Part shown: positions 15,401 to 26,823 of the stretch, piece by piece
How the letters are laid out: each line of letters opens with the position of its first letter
How positions within the stretch are numbered: the first letter of the stretch is position 1
Assembly (NCBI GenBank): GCA_036004405.1
Contig: DASYRM010000233.1
Location: 1-36,393, forward strand
Length of the DNA stretch: 36,393 nucleotides
Direction: 5' to 3'
Source of the DNA: DASYRM01 sp036004405
GTDB lineage: Bacteria; Acidobacteriota; Vicinamibacteria; Vicinamibacterales; UBA2999
Program-made: the position numbers and the translations under genes
Notes under the pieces: model-generated
The model's input: only the letters and a program-made list of their open reading frames with translations
Databases searched by the model: none
What the model was told of the DNA's origin: nothing

Positions 15401-16162
15401 ATGGGCGCACCGCTTCCAGAGACGATCGACGGCGTTTTGGCCCGTCTGAACGGGCTCCTCGACGACGCCATCCGCGACGGCCGGCGCATTGGCTATTTCG
15501 TGGCGCTCTACGAGCGGGTCACCTCCAATGTGCGCCACGCCCTCATTGCGGGCACCGTCTTCGACGACAACCCGCGCATGGAGCGGCTGGACGTCGTGTT
15601 TGCGAACCGGTTCATCGAGGCCTGGGAGCAGCACCTTTCCGGCGGCTCGCCGACCGAGAGCTGGGGAGTGGCGTTCAAGCTACTCGAGGACTCGGGGCCG
15701 CTGGTCATCCAGCACCTGATGCTCGGGATGAACGCCCACATCAATCTCGACCTCGGGATTGCCGCGGCCACTGTGGCACCCAGTCCGGCGCAGCTCGAGG
15801 CGCTGCACGCCGACTTCAACCGCATCAACGACGTGCTTGCCCGGCTGGTGCGGATTGTCGAGGACCAGCTCTGCACCATCTGCCCGCCGCTGCAGCGGCT
15901 CGCCGACCGCATCACCATCGAAGACCACGTGTTCGACTTCGGCTTGAACGCCGCCCGTGACGTGGCGTGGAATCTGGCGCAGGAGCTGGCGGCGGCGCCG
16001 CGGGACGGGTGGCCGGCGATTATCGCGCGCCGCGACGCTCTGTCGGCCATTGCCGCGCGTGCGCTCTACCCGCTGCACGGGCTCGCCGCCGCCACCGCCC
16101 TGGCCGTGCACGCGCACGAGTGCAAGGACATCAGGTGGAACATACAGGTGGTGGCGGAGTAG
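15401..16162 (+). CDS. DUF5995 family protein
   Basis: The ATG at 15401 follows GGAGG at 15392-15396, deciding the start of this 253-residue protein. The middle carries HLMLGMNAHINLDLGIA (about 107-123), the recognisable block of the DUF5995 family, with the sequence FANRFIEAWE before it. Most of the chain is helical. There is no signal peptide or membrane segment. The function of the family is not known to me. It diverges from hrcA with 76 bases between the start codons, so the two may share a control region. Confidence 0.7.
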   Translation: MGAPLPETIDGVLARLNGLLDDAIRDGRRIGYFVALYERVTSNVRHALIAGTVFDDNPRMERLDVVFANRFIEAWEQHLSGGSPTESWGVAFKLLEDSGPLVIQHLMLGMNAHINLDLGIAAATVAPSPAQLEALHADFNRINDVLARLVRIVEDQLCTICPPLQRLADRITIEDHVFDFGLNAARDVAWNLAQELAAAPRDGWPAIIARRDALSAIAARALYPLHGLAAATALAVHAHECKDIRWNIQVVAE

Positions 16163-16183
16163 GCGGAGACCGCGGAGTAGTAC

Positions 16184-16207
16184 GTAGGGGCCGCCTTCAG
16201 GCGGCCC
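16184..16207 (+). repeat. GTAG-type palindromic repeat
   Basis: GTAG, stem GGGCCGCC, loop TTCA, stem GGCGGCCC, preceded by TAC as at other copies. It lies between the convergent DUF5995 and xdhC genes, so it could end transcription from both sides. Confidence 0.85.
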
Positions 16208-16213
16208 ATGGTG

Positions 16214-17047
16214 TCAGCGTTTCAAGGCGCCTTCCCAGCGCATCGACATGGCCGCCACGTTCGGTTCGGCGATCTTGCCGTGCTTCACGGCAACCAGTTC
16301 GGCGACGATGCTGACGGCGATCTCCTGCGGCGTGATCGCGCCGATGTCGAGGCCGATAGGGGCGTGCACCGGGCGCAGCGTCTCGGGCGTCACGCCCTCC
16401 TCGCGCAGCATGTCGAAGATGCGCTTCACCTTGGCCTTGCTGCCGATCAGCCCGAGATAGCGGAGCGGCGTTCGCAGCAGCCCGCGCATCGTCTCGAGGT
16501 CGTGACGGTGGCCGCGCGTCACCACCACGGTGTAGGCGCTGGCGGCCAGCGAGTGCTGGTCGAGCCACGTGGGGATGTCGTCCACGATCACGTCGATGCC
16601 GGGCCCGAAGCGCTCGATGCTGGCAAACTTCTCCCGATCGTCGATGACATGCACGCGAAAGCCCACCTCGTGGGCCATCTTGCCGACGAAGTGACCCACA
16701 TGGCCGGCACCGAACACGTAGAGCTCGGGCGACGATTCGACCGGTTCGATGAACACGTCCATCTGGCCGCCGCACACCAGCCCGCTCTCCTGGGCGAAGT
16801 CGTCGTTGAGCTCGAACGACATGTTGACCGGCTTGCGCGACTTGATGGCTTCGCGCGCCTTCCAGAAGGCCTCGTTCTCGTAGCACCCGCCGCCGATGGT
16901 GCCCACCGTGCGGCCGTCCTCGTAGACGAGCATCTTCGCGCCGACCCGCTGTGGCGTGGAGCCCGTCGATCCGGTGATCGTCACGAGCGCCACCGGCTCG
17001 CCCTTTTCGAGGGCCTCGGCCAGTGCGGTGAAAACCTCTTGGTTCAC
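16214..17047 (-). CDS. xdhC: XdhC family protein (molybdenum enzyme maturation)
   Basis: This 277-residue protein has the N-terminal XdhC/CoxI domain (GSTGSTPQRVGAKMLV, then GTIGGGCYENEA) and the C-terminal Rossmann domain (VFGAGHVGHFVG, about 110-121), with VVTRGHRHD and LGLIGSKAK. XdhC proteins bind molybdenum cofactor and help insert the sulfurated form into xanthine dehydrogenase-type enzymes. No xdhA/xdhB, CO dehydrogenase or cofactor gene lies near, so its client must be elsewhere. The start is a GTG at 17047 with a perfect -10 just upstream and no ribosome binding site, which suggests a leaderless transcript. Confidence 0.9.
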   Translation of the reverse strand: MNQEVFTALAEALEKGEPVALVTITGSTGSTPQRVGAKMLVYEDGRTVGTIGGGCYENEAFWKAREAIKSRKPVNMSFELNDDFAQESGLVCGGQMDVFIEPVESSPELYVFGAGHVGHFVGKMAHEVGFRVHVIDDREKFASIERFGPGIDVIVDDIPTWLDQHSLAASAYTVVVTRGHRHDLETMRGLLRTPLRYLGLIGSKAKVKRIFDMLREEGVTPETLRPVHAPIGLDIGAITPQEIAVSIVAELVAVKHGKIAEPNVAAMSMRWEGALKR

Positions 17048-17053
17048 AGGTGA

Positions 17054-17059
17054 ATTATA
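17054..17059 (-). promoter_or_regulatory. TATAAT -10 element directly before xdhC
   Basis: The minus strand reads TATAAT at 17059-17054, six bases before the GTG start. A transcript starting at the normal distance would begin at or next to the start codon, i.e. without a leader. The -35 region (near 17077-17082, GCCATC on the minus strand) does not match consensus. Confidence 0.45.
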
Positions 17060-17060
17060 G

Positions 17061-17100
17061 AGGCGGAGAGGGCAGAGATGGCGGAGATGGCAGAGAAGGG
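17061..17100. repeat. Purine-rich short tandem repeat
   Basis: Units like GGCGGAGAG, GGCAGAGAT, GGCGGAGAT and GGCAGAGAA follow each other every nine bases on the plus strand between xdhC and the PBP gene. A similar GCGGAG(T) row lies at 16154-16180. Confidence 0.65.
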
Positions 17101-17107
17101 CCGAATG

Positions 17108-19585
17108 TCAGCGGCCGTTGATCCCCAGCAGATCGCCGAGTTTCTGGAACAGCCCGCTCCCTTCGCCGTTGCCCCCGCCGTGGATCGGGCAGATTTCGGT
17201 CGGTTCGGTGCCGACGAGGAACGACTCGTTGATCCTGCGCTCGCAGCCCGGTGCGGCCAGCTTGCCGGTGTCGCGGTCGATCTCCGCGAAGGTGATGCCG
17301 CTCGGTACCTGGAACGTCGCGTTGGGCCGTCCCGCCATCGCGGCCTTCATGAACTCGGTCCAGATGGGCAGCGCGGCCTGGGCGCCGCTGAGGCCCAGCT
17401 GCTCGTTGTCGTCGTAGCCCACCCACACGACGGTGAGCATCTCGGGCGTGAAGCCCACGAACCACGCGTCGCGCAGGTCGTTGGTCGTGCCGGTCTTGCC
17501 GGCGGCGTCGTGCACGAAGCCCGCGCCGCGCACCGCCGCGCCGGTGCCCTCGTTGATCACGCTGCGCATCATGTTGGTCACCAGGTAGGTGACGTCGGGC
17601 CGCGTGACCGGCTTCAGCTTGCCCTCGGGCGGCGCGAACGACTTGCCCTGCGCTTCCACCCGCTCGATGCCGTGCAGCGGCCGTACGCTGCCGTCGTTGG
17701 TGAAGAGCGTGTACGCCGTGGCCACTTCGAACGGCGTCAGCTCGAAGACGCCGAGCGTGATCGACGGGAACCCGCGCGGCGGCGTGCCGATGGCCAGGCG
17801 GCGCCAGAACGAGGCGACGGTGTCGAAGCCGACCGCCTCGCCCACGTGAATGGTGCCGAGGTTGCGCGACATTGCCAGCGCACGCCGCCAGGTGATCTCG
17901 CCCTCGTACTCCTCGCCGTAGTTGTGCGGCTCCCACAGCTCGCCGGTGCCGGGGTCGAAGGTGGACGGTTCGTCGAGCGTGATCGATGCGGGCGTGAGAT
18001 CGGTGCGCCCCTCGCGCGCGGCGTAGTCGAATGCGGACAGGTACACGAACGGCTTGAACACCGACCCCGGCTGCCGCCGGCTCGCCATCACGCGGTTGTA
18101 CTGCGACATGTTGTACGACCGCCCGCCCACGAGCGCGAGGATCTCGCCCGACTTCGGATCGACGGCGATGAGCGCCGACTGGGTGGTGCGCCCCTTGGAG
18201 CGGCGGCGGCCCGCCAGCTGCTTGTCCACCTTGGCGAGCCCGTTGCGGATCGCGTCGAGCGCGGCGCGCTGCAGGCTCAGGTCGAGCGTGGTGTACACGT
18301 CCACGCTGGGCGAGTCGGCCAACACCTTCGGGAAGAGCTCGTTGACCTGCCCTGCGATCATGTCCACGAAGTAGGGGGCTTCGTTGTCCACGCCGCGCGC
18401 CGCGACAATCAGCGGCTCGCGCATCGACTTGGTGGCCTGCTCCTCGGTGATGTAGCCCTCGTCCTGCATCGCCTTCAGCACGACGTTGCGCCGTTCGGTC
18501 GAGCGCTTGGGATTGACGAACGGCGAGCGTCCGCCCGGGCTCTGAATCACGCCGGCGATCACCGCGGCTTCGCTGATGGAGATGTTGGTGACGTCTTTCC
18601 CGAAGAAGAGGCGCGCCGCCTCGGCCACGCCGTGGATGGCGAACGAGCCCCGCTGTCCGAGGTAGACGTCGTTGAGATAGAGCTCCAGGATCTCCTTCTT
18701 CGACGCCTTGCGCTCGAGGACCAGCGACATCAGCCCCTCGCGGGCCTTGCGCACGTACGAGTCCCAGCTCTTGCCGCGCTCGCCGCTCTGCAGCTCCGCA
18801 TTGAACTCGTCGGCGAGGAAGAACATGCGTGACAGCTGCTGCGTGACGGTGCTGGTGCCGCCGGTGTTCTCGATCCCCAGCGCCGACTTGGCGCCGACGG
18901 CGATCAGGCGCAGCGGGTTCACGCCTGGATGCGAATAGAAGCTGCGGTCCTCGATGGCCAGGACCGCCTGCTGCATGTGCTCCGGAATGTTGGCCAGCGG
19001 CGTGCGGCGGCGCTTCTGCCGCGCGCCCGACGTCATGAGCGCCGTCAGAACCGGACGTTCCAGCTCGACGGCGTCGGCGTGTCCGGCGCCCTCCACTTCG
19101 ATGCTCTGGATGCCGCGGCTCGGCGTGACGGGGCCCTTCTTTGGAGCCGCTGGGAACAGGACGCGCACGCGCTGGCCCTTGTAGGTGCCAGTGCGCGGCG
19201 TGATGGCGACTTCGTTGACGCGGACGGCAAACTCGCCGGGCTGGGCTGAATCGGGTCGCTGGGCGTAGCCGATGTCGTTCAGGCGCGCGACCAGGTCCTG
19301 CTGCGTGAACGTCTGCCCCTTGCGGATCTCGACGGGGCGCGCATAAACGCGGGGCAGCGATCGCTCGCGCTCGCCGTACAGGCGGTCGTCGATGAGCCCC
19401 GCCAGGCTGAAATAGATCGCGGCCGCGACCACCAGGAACACGGCGCTCCCGATGATGGCGCCGCGAATCGCCAGGAGCCGTATCCGCTGGCGGAACGGCA
19501 GCTTGGGTTTAGGAGCCTTCTTCGCCGCCCGCTTTGCAGCCGAACGACCGGGGCCAGGAGGGAGGCCGGAAGCCTGGGGAGACAT
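17108..19585 (-). CDS. mrcB: Class A penicillin-binding protein, PBP1B type (bifunctional peptidoglycan synthase)
   Basis: This 825-residue inner-membrane enzyme has a basic cytoplasmic tail (1-35), one membrane helix (about 40-62) and a UB2H-like domain (about 78-190, starting RVYARPVEIRKGQTFTQQDL). The last is characteristic of PBP1B and in E. coli binds the outer-membrane activator LpoB. The glycosyltransferase domain carries the catalytic Glu212 (AIEDRSFYSHPG) and the TQQLSRMF block. The transpeptidase domain has SxxK at 508-511 (QPGSVFKPF), SRN at 573-575 and KTG at 697-699. All catalytic residues are present. It lies 12 bases after bshC and 60 bases before xdhC on the same strand. The UB2H domain supports a cell with an outer membrane. 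Confidence 0.93.
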   Translation of the reverse strand: MSPQASGLPPGPGRSAAKRAAKKAPKPKLPFRQRIRLLAIRGAIIGSAVFLVVAAAIYFSLAGLIDDRLYGERERSLPRVYARPVEIRKGQTFTQQDLVARLNDIGYAQRPDSAQPGEFAVRVNEVAITPRTGTYKGQRVRVLFPAAPKKGPVTPSRGIQSIEVEGAGHADAVELERPVLTALMTSGARQKRRRTPLANIPEHMQQAVLAIEDRSFYSHPGVNPLRLIAVGAKSALGIENTGGTSTVTQQLSRMFFLADEFNAELQSGERGKSWDSYVRKAREGLMSLVLERKASKKEILELYLNDVYLGQRGSFAIHGVAEAARLFFGKDVTNISISEAAVIAGVIQSPGGRSPFVNPKRSTERRNVVLKAMQDEGYITEEQATKSMREPLIVAARGVDNEAPYFVDMIAGQVNELFPKVLADSPSVDVYTTLDLSLQRAALDAIRNGLAKVDKQLAGRRRSKGRTTQSALIAVDPKSGEILALVGGRSYNMSQYNRVMASRRQPGSVFKPFVYLSAFDYAAREGRTDLTPASITLDEPSTFDPGTGELWEPHNYGEEYEGEITWRRALAMSRNLGTIHVGEAVGFDTVASFWRRLAIGTPPRGFPSITLGVFELTPFEVATAYTLFTNDGSVRPLHGIERVEAQGKSFAPPEGKLKPVTRPDVTYLVTNMMRSVINEGTGAAVRGAGFVHDAAGKTGTTNDLRDAWFVGFTPEMLTVVWVGYDDNEQLGLSGAQAALPIWTEFMKAAMAGRPNATFQVPSGITFAEIDRDTGKLAAPGCERRINESFLVGTEPTEICPIHGGGNGEGSGLFQKLGDLLGINGR

Positions 19586-19597
19586 GCAAGTGATGTA

Positions 19598-21244
19598 CTA
19601 CGGTGTCAGGACCCAGTGCCCGGGCTGATCGAGCGGCGGCTCCTGACAGAGGCGCTCTACGAGGCCGGGGCCGTACTTGTTCAAGAACCACACGAAACCG
19701 ACCACCCGCTCCTGCGGCGCCCCGCCCGGAAACGCCTGCGCCTGGGCATTCTTGAATTGGCGGCGCAGCGTCTCGTCCTTCTTCTTGGCGGCCTGTATCA
19801 CCTTGGCCTGTAGTTTTTTCAGGTCGTCCTGCATCCGCGTCAAGGTGGAGCGCGCCGCGCCTTCGAGCGTCGCGTCCACCGCGGTGACCGCGGACGTCAC
19901 CGCCGCCAGCCGCTCGTCGAGCGCCTTCATGGCGCTTTCGATCGAGGCTTCGACCGCCGGCGGAAGCGCGGCCTCGAGCAGCTGGTTCAGCACCGACTCG
20001 TCCTGTGCCTTGAGCGATTCGAGCGGCACGTCGTGCCGGGTCAGGAACTTGAGGCCGTTGGCGTCGAGCAGCGTCACGGTGGGGCGCGGCGCCACGAGCG
20101 GCATCGGCACCCCGTGCGCGGCATAGATCTCTTTCAGCTGCGCGAAATAGGCGGTCTCGCCCGGGCCGCCGACGTAGGCGACGGTGGGGAAGAGCGTGTC
20201 CTGCACGAGCGGCCGCAGCAGCACGTTGGGGCTGAACTCCTGCGGCGCCGAGCGCGCGCGGGCCACCAGATCGGCGAGCGGCTGGCGCGTGTCGCCCACG
20301 ACCGCGATGTCGCCTTCCACGCGGATCGGCTCGCGGCCGTCGTTGAGGCGGAAGAGCGCCAGGCTTCCCTCGGCCGGCGTGACCTGGGCGTGATAGCCCG
20401 CCTGCTGGAGCCGGGTCCCCGCCTCGATCGCCCGGTGTGCCGAAGCGCCCGCCATCGCGATCTCGTGCGCGAACAGGTCGGCCACGAGCGGCTTGGTGGC
20501 CGGGTCGGAGGACTCGTAGACGACCAGGCCGAGCGGCCCGAGGATCGCTTCGATCCACGCGGCAAACGCCGCCGACATTCCCACCCCCGGGCGATACAGG
20601 CGAGCGAGGTCCTCGAGGAGGCGCGGGGTGAATTCGGTAGGGGGCAGCGCGGCTTTCAAATCGTTCAGCGCGGCCTCGACGGTGGTGTCGAGCGTCACGC
20701 GGCCGACGGGGCGCGCGCTGGCGGGCGAGGTGGGAAGGGCGATGCTGCGCGGCCCGGCGTCGGCGTCGAGCACCGTACAGGAGCGGACCTCTTCCCAGTC
20801 GTGGTCTTCGCCGTCGGCCCAGAAGATGGCGACGGCCGGCACGTGGTGCTGTTCGCGGACGCGGGCGGCCAGACGGATGGCGGTGATGGTCTTCAGCAGC
20901 GTGTACAGCGGCCCGCCAAACAGGCCCGCCTGCTGGCCGGTGACGACCGCGACGGTCTGCGGGTCGCGCAGCTGCTCCGCGGCGGCCACCGCACTGGACG
21001 CGGCGCCGCGACGGCGCTGTTGCGCCGCGATGACATCCACCACGGCGTCGCGCTGCCGCGGATGGCGCTGCACACGGGCGATGGCGTCGCGCCACGCCGT
21101 TGGAGTGGCGGGATTTCCGTTGTAAAAGCCGGCCAGCCGGTCGAAGTCGTGGACGTAGTCGGCCGCCAGGCGGCTCATCCAAGGGAACCGCCGGAGATCC
21201 ACGGAGAGACCCGTTGCCGCGGCGGGCACAGCGTTGGGGAGCAC
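19598..21244 (-). CDS. bshC: BshC, putative cysteine-adding enzyme of bacillithiol synthesis
   Basis: This protein of about 548 residues has the BshC blocks SVDLRRFPWMSRLAADY near the start, VTGQQAGLFGGPLYTLLKTI and IFWADGEDHDWEEV in the Rossmann-like core, and a long C-terminal coiled coil (about 430-500). It ends with VVGFVWFLNKYGPGLVERL. BshC is thought to add cysteine to glucosamine-malate in the last step of bacillithiol synthesis. The start is uncertain: a GTG at 21244 is chosen because family similarity begins just after it. The frame extends to a TTG at 21346 through non-conserved residues, and a GTG at 21229 is also possible. bshA and bshB are not nearby. Confidence 0.88.
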   Translation of the reverse strand: MLPNAVPAAATGLSVDLRRFPWMSRLAADYVHDFDRLAGFYNGNPATPTAWRDAIARVQRHPRQRDAVVDVIAAQQRRRGAASSAVAAAEQLRDPQTVAVVTGQQAGLFGGPLYTLLKTITAIRLAARVREQHHVPAVAIFWADGEDHDWEEVRSCTVLDADAGPRSIALPTSPASARPVGRVTLDTTVEAALNDLKAALPPTEFTPRLLEDLARLYRPGVGMSAAFAAWIEAILGPLGLVVYESSDPATKPLVADLFAHEIAMAGASAHRAIEAGTRLQQAGYHAQVTPAEGSLALFRLNDGREPIRVEGDIAVVGDTRQPLADLVARARSAPQEFSPNVLLRPLVQDTLFPTVAYVGGPGETAYFAQLKEIYAAHGVPMPLVAPRPTVTLLDANGLKFLTRHDVPLESLKAQDESVLNQLLEAALPPAVEASIESAMKALDERLAAVTSAVTAVDATLEGAARSTLTRMQDDLKKLQAKVIQAAKKKDETLRRQFKNAQAQAFPGGAPQERVVGFVWFLNKYGPGLVERLCQEPPLDQPGHWVLTP

Positions 21245-21348
21245 CGTTTGGTACTGTGATCCACGCCTGCCGGAAGTGTCAAGGAGAGCGAGGCTCCGCC
21301 ACTTGTCCAAGAACACGCGGCTCCTCCTCGCTCTCGCAGCGTCCAATT

Positions 21349-21367
21349 GCCCGCACTTCGTGCGGGC
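21349..21367. repeat. Perfect inverted repeat in the bshC/carA divergent region
   Basis: GCCCGCAC, loop TTC, GTGCGGGC. On the minus strand a GTAG lies seven bases beyond the stem, so it may be a distant member of the GTAG palindrome family, or an operator for the divergent genes. Confidence 0.6.
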
Positions 21368-21472
21368 GGCATGCTACGATCGTGAGCTAACCACCTGACG
21401 TGCGCTGTTGTGGTGACAGCCGCGCGAGTGGCCGGCCGCACGCCTCCATCCTCGGAGATCCGCACAGCACGA

Positions 21473-22612
21473 ATGAACGCAATTCTCGCCCTCGAAGACG
21501 GCACCTGGTACCGCGGTGTCGCCGCCGGCGCGACCGGAGAGGCGCACGGCGAGGTGGTTTTCAACACCAGCATGACGGGCTACCAGGAAGTGCTCACGGA
21601 CCCGTCCTACGCCGGTCAGATCGTCACCATGACCGCGCCCCAGATCGGCAATTACGGCGTGGCCCCCGGCGACGGGGAGTCGCAGACGCCCCAGGTGGCC
21701 GGCTTCGTCATGCGGGAAGCGTCGCCGGTGGCGAGCAACTGGCGGGCGGACGGGAGCCTCCGCGACTACCTCATCCGCCACAACATCGTGGCCATTGCCG
21801 ACATCGATACGCGCGCGCTCACCCGGGTGCTGCGCTCGGCGGGCGTGATGCGCGGCGTGATCGGCACGGGCCCGGTGGATCCGGACGCGTTGGTCGCCAA
21901 GGCGCGCGCGATTCCGAAGATGGAAGGCGCGGACCTGGTGAAGGACGTCACGTGCGACCACGCCTTCGCCTGGCGGGACCGCTCGACCGCCAGCCAGGAG
22001 GCCGAGCAGAAGGAATTCGGCATCGCCCCCGGCCGGCGCGCGTCGCGCAAGCTCACGGTGGCGGCCTACGACTTCGGCGTGAAGTGGAACATCCTGCGGC
22101 GCCTCGATGCCTACGGGTGCGACGTGCATGTCTTTCCGGCCAAGGCGCCGGCCTCGGAGCTGCTGGCATTGAGCCCTGACGGCATCTTCCTCAGCAACGG
22201 CCCCGGGGATCCGGCGGTGCTCGACTACGCGATCAGCAACGTGAAGACCCTGCTGGAGGCGGAGCGGCCCATGTTCGGCATCTGCCTCGGTCACCAGATC
22301 ATGGGGCTCGCCGTCGGCGCCGACACCTTCAAGCTGAAGTTCGGGCACCGCGGCGCCAATCACCCGGTGAAAGAGCTGCAGTCGGGCAAGGTGGAGATCA
22401 CCTCGCAGAACCACGGCTTCGCGGTGGACCCGCAGTCGCTGCCGGCGCACATCGTGGTGACACACGAGAACCTCTACGACGGCACGGTGGAAGGCTTCCG
22501 GCACAAGGACAAACCGATCTTCTCGGTGCAGTACCACCCCGAGGCCTCGCCGGGCCCGCACGACGCCGACTATCTCTTCCAGCAGTTCCTCGACGCGATG
22601 GAGAAGCGGTAG
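21473..22612 (+). CDS. carA: Carbamoyl phosphate synthase small subunit
   Basis: This 379-residue protein supplies ammonia from glutamine. The N-terminal CarA domain opens with MNAILALEDGTWYRG and FNTSMTGYQEVLTDPSY. The C-terminal class I glutamine amidotransferase has Cys271 (FGICLGHQ), His355 and Glu357 (QYHPEAS). The ATG at 21473 matches the family N-terminus; the frame reaches an earlier start at 21410 through non-conserved residues. No strong ribosome binding site is seen. carB follows after nine bases. Carbamoyl phosphate feeds pyrimidine and arginine synthesis. Confidence 0.96.
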   Translation: MNAILALEDGTWYRGVAAGATGEAHGEVVFNTSMTGYQEVLTDPSYAGQIVTMTAPQIGNYGVAPGDGESQTPQVAGFVMREASPVASNWRADGSLRDYLIRHNIVAIADIDTRALTRVLRSAGVMRGVIGTGPVDPDALVAKARAIPKMEGADLVKDVTCDHAFAWRDRSTASQEAEQKEFGIAPGRRASRKLTVAAYDFGVKWNILRRLDAYGCDVHVFPAKAPASELLALSPDGIFLSNGPGDPAVLDYAISNVKTLLEAERPMFGICLGHQIMGLAVGADTFKLKFGHRGANHPVKELQSGKVEITSQNHGFAVDPQSLPAHIVVTHENLYDGTVEGFRHKDKPIFSVQYHPEASPGPHDADYLFQQFLDAMEKR

Positions 22613-22621
22613 CCCGCGCCG

Positions 22622-25870
<3,249 letters not shown>

Positions 25871-25879
<9 letters not shown>

Positions 25880-25914
25880 CCCGTCGGTACGTAGGGGCCG
25901 CCTTTAGGCGGCCC
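25871..25914 (+). repeat. Composite GTAG repeat at the carB stop
   Basis: A partial unit (CGTACGTAGCCCG, 25871-25883) supplies the carB TAG at 25877-25879. Seven bases later comes a full unit at 25891-25914: GTAG, stem GGGCCGCC, loop TTTA, stem GGCGGCCC. The same composite stands at the DUF2071 stop (28558-28598). Confidence 0.85.
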
Positions 25915-25934
25915 GTCAGCGTAAGATCAAACGC

Positions 25935-26822
25935 GTGCGGACCGCCTGCGCCCTCTTGCTCGCGTGCGCCCTGGGTGCGGCTGTCTCGGCGCAGAACTTC
26001 CGCTCCAACGTCCTCACCGTGCCGGTCACCGTCACCGTGGTCGACGGCAACGGCCGGCTCATCACCGGACTGATGCAGCAGGACTTCGAGATCTTCGAGG
26101 ACGGCACGCTGCAGACCGTCACCACCTTCACCAACGAGCGCGTCGCCGTGAGTCTGGGCGTGCTGCTCGACGTGAGCGACAGCATGCGCGGCCAGAAGAT
26201 CTCCGACGCCGGGATGGCGGTGGAGCGCTTCGTCGGGGATCTCCTGCGCGTCGAGGACGAGGCGTTCATCGGGCTCTTCAACCACCGCCCGCGCCTGGCC
26301 TCGGCGTGGACGCGTCCGCCTTCGTCGCTCAAGGATCGGCTGAGCGCGGTGCTGCCGAGCGGCGGTACCGCGATTTACGACGCCGTGGCGCAGTCGGCCG
26401 AGATGTTCGACCGCCGCACCAAGCCGCGCGCCGCGCTCGTCGTGATCTCGGACGGTGCCGATACGGCCAGCGACCGCTCCCTGCAGCAGGCGCGCGACGC
26501 GGTGGTGAAGCGCGATGCCTTTGTGTATGCCATTGCGATCGACTCGCCGGGCGTGGCGGCCAGCACGCGGGTGAACCCGGCGGCGCTGCGCGACCTGACC
26601 GGTCCCACCGGCGGCTACACCGAGGTGGTGCACGAGGCGTCGGAGCTCGGGCCGGCGACGCAGCGCATTGCCGAGGAGCTGAACTCGCAATACACCATCG
26701 GCTACACGCCCGCCCGCGCGCTGGACGGTTCGTGGCGCACGATCCGCGTCCGCATCAAGGGCCAGCCGTACTTCGTCCGCGCGCGCCAGGGCTACATGGC
26801 CGAGCGGGGAAGTTTTCGCTAG
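25935..26822 (+). CDS. Exported VWFA protein of the acidobacterial type
   Basis: The GTG at 25935 opens a 295-residue protein with a short signal peptide (ACALLLACALGAAVSAQ). The leading beta domain (about 25-68, VTVTVVDGNGRLITGL, then DFEIFEDG) and the following von Willebrand A domain are typical of a family described mainly in Acidobacteriota. The metal-binding site is present: DVSDS at 79-83, a GGTAIYD loop and SDGADT. The C-terminal QYTIGYTPA block is also typical. It is probably a periplasmic or surface adhesion or assembly protein; its partner is unknown. It converges with the MarR-GNAT gene at a one-base gap. Confidence 0.88.
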   Translation: MRTACALLLACALGAAVSAQNFRSNVLTVPVTVTVVDGNGRLITGLMQQDFEIFEDGTLQTVTTFTNERVAVSLGVLLDVSDSMRGQKISDAGMAVERFVGDLLRVEDEAFIGLFNHRPRLASAWTRPPSSLKDRLSAVLPSGGTAIYDAVAQSAEMFDRRTKPRAALVVISDGADTASDRSLQQARDAVVKRDAFVYAIAIDSPGVAASTRVNPAALRDLTGPTGGYTEVVHEASELGPATQRIAEELNSQYTIGYTPARALDGSWRTIRVRIKGQPYFVRARQGYMAERGSFR

Positions 26823-26823
26823 G

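Noticed and set aside
21349..21367. Rho-independent terminator
   Set aside because: It lies between divergent starts and has no T-run, so an operator or REP relative is more likely.
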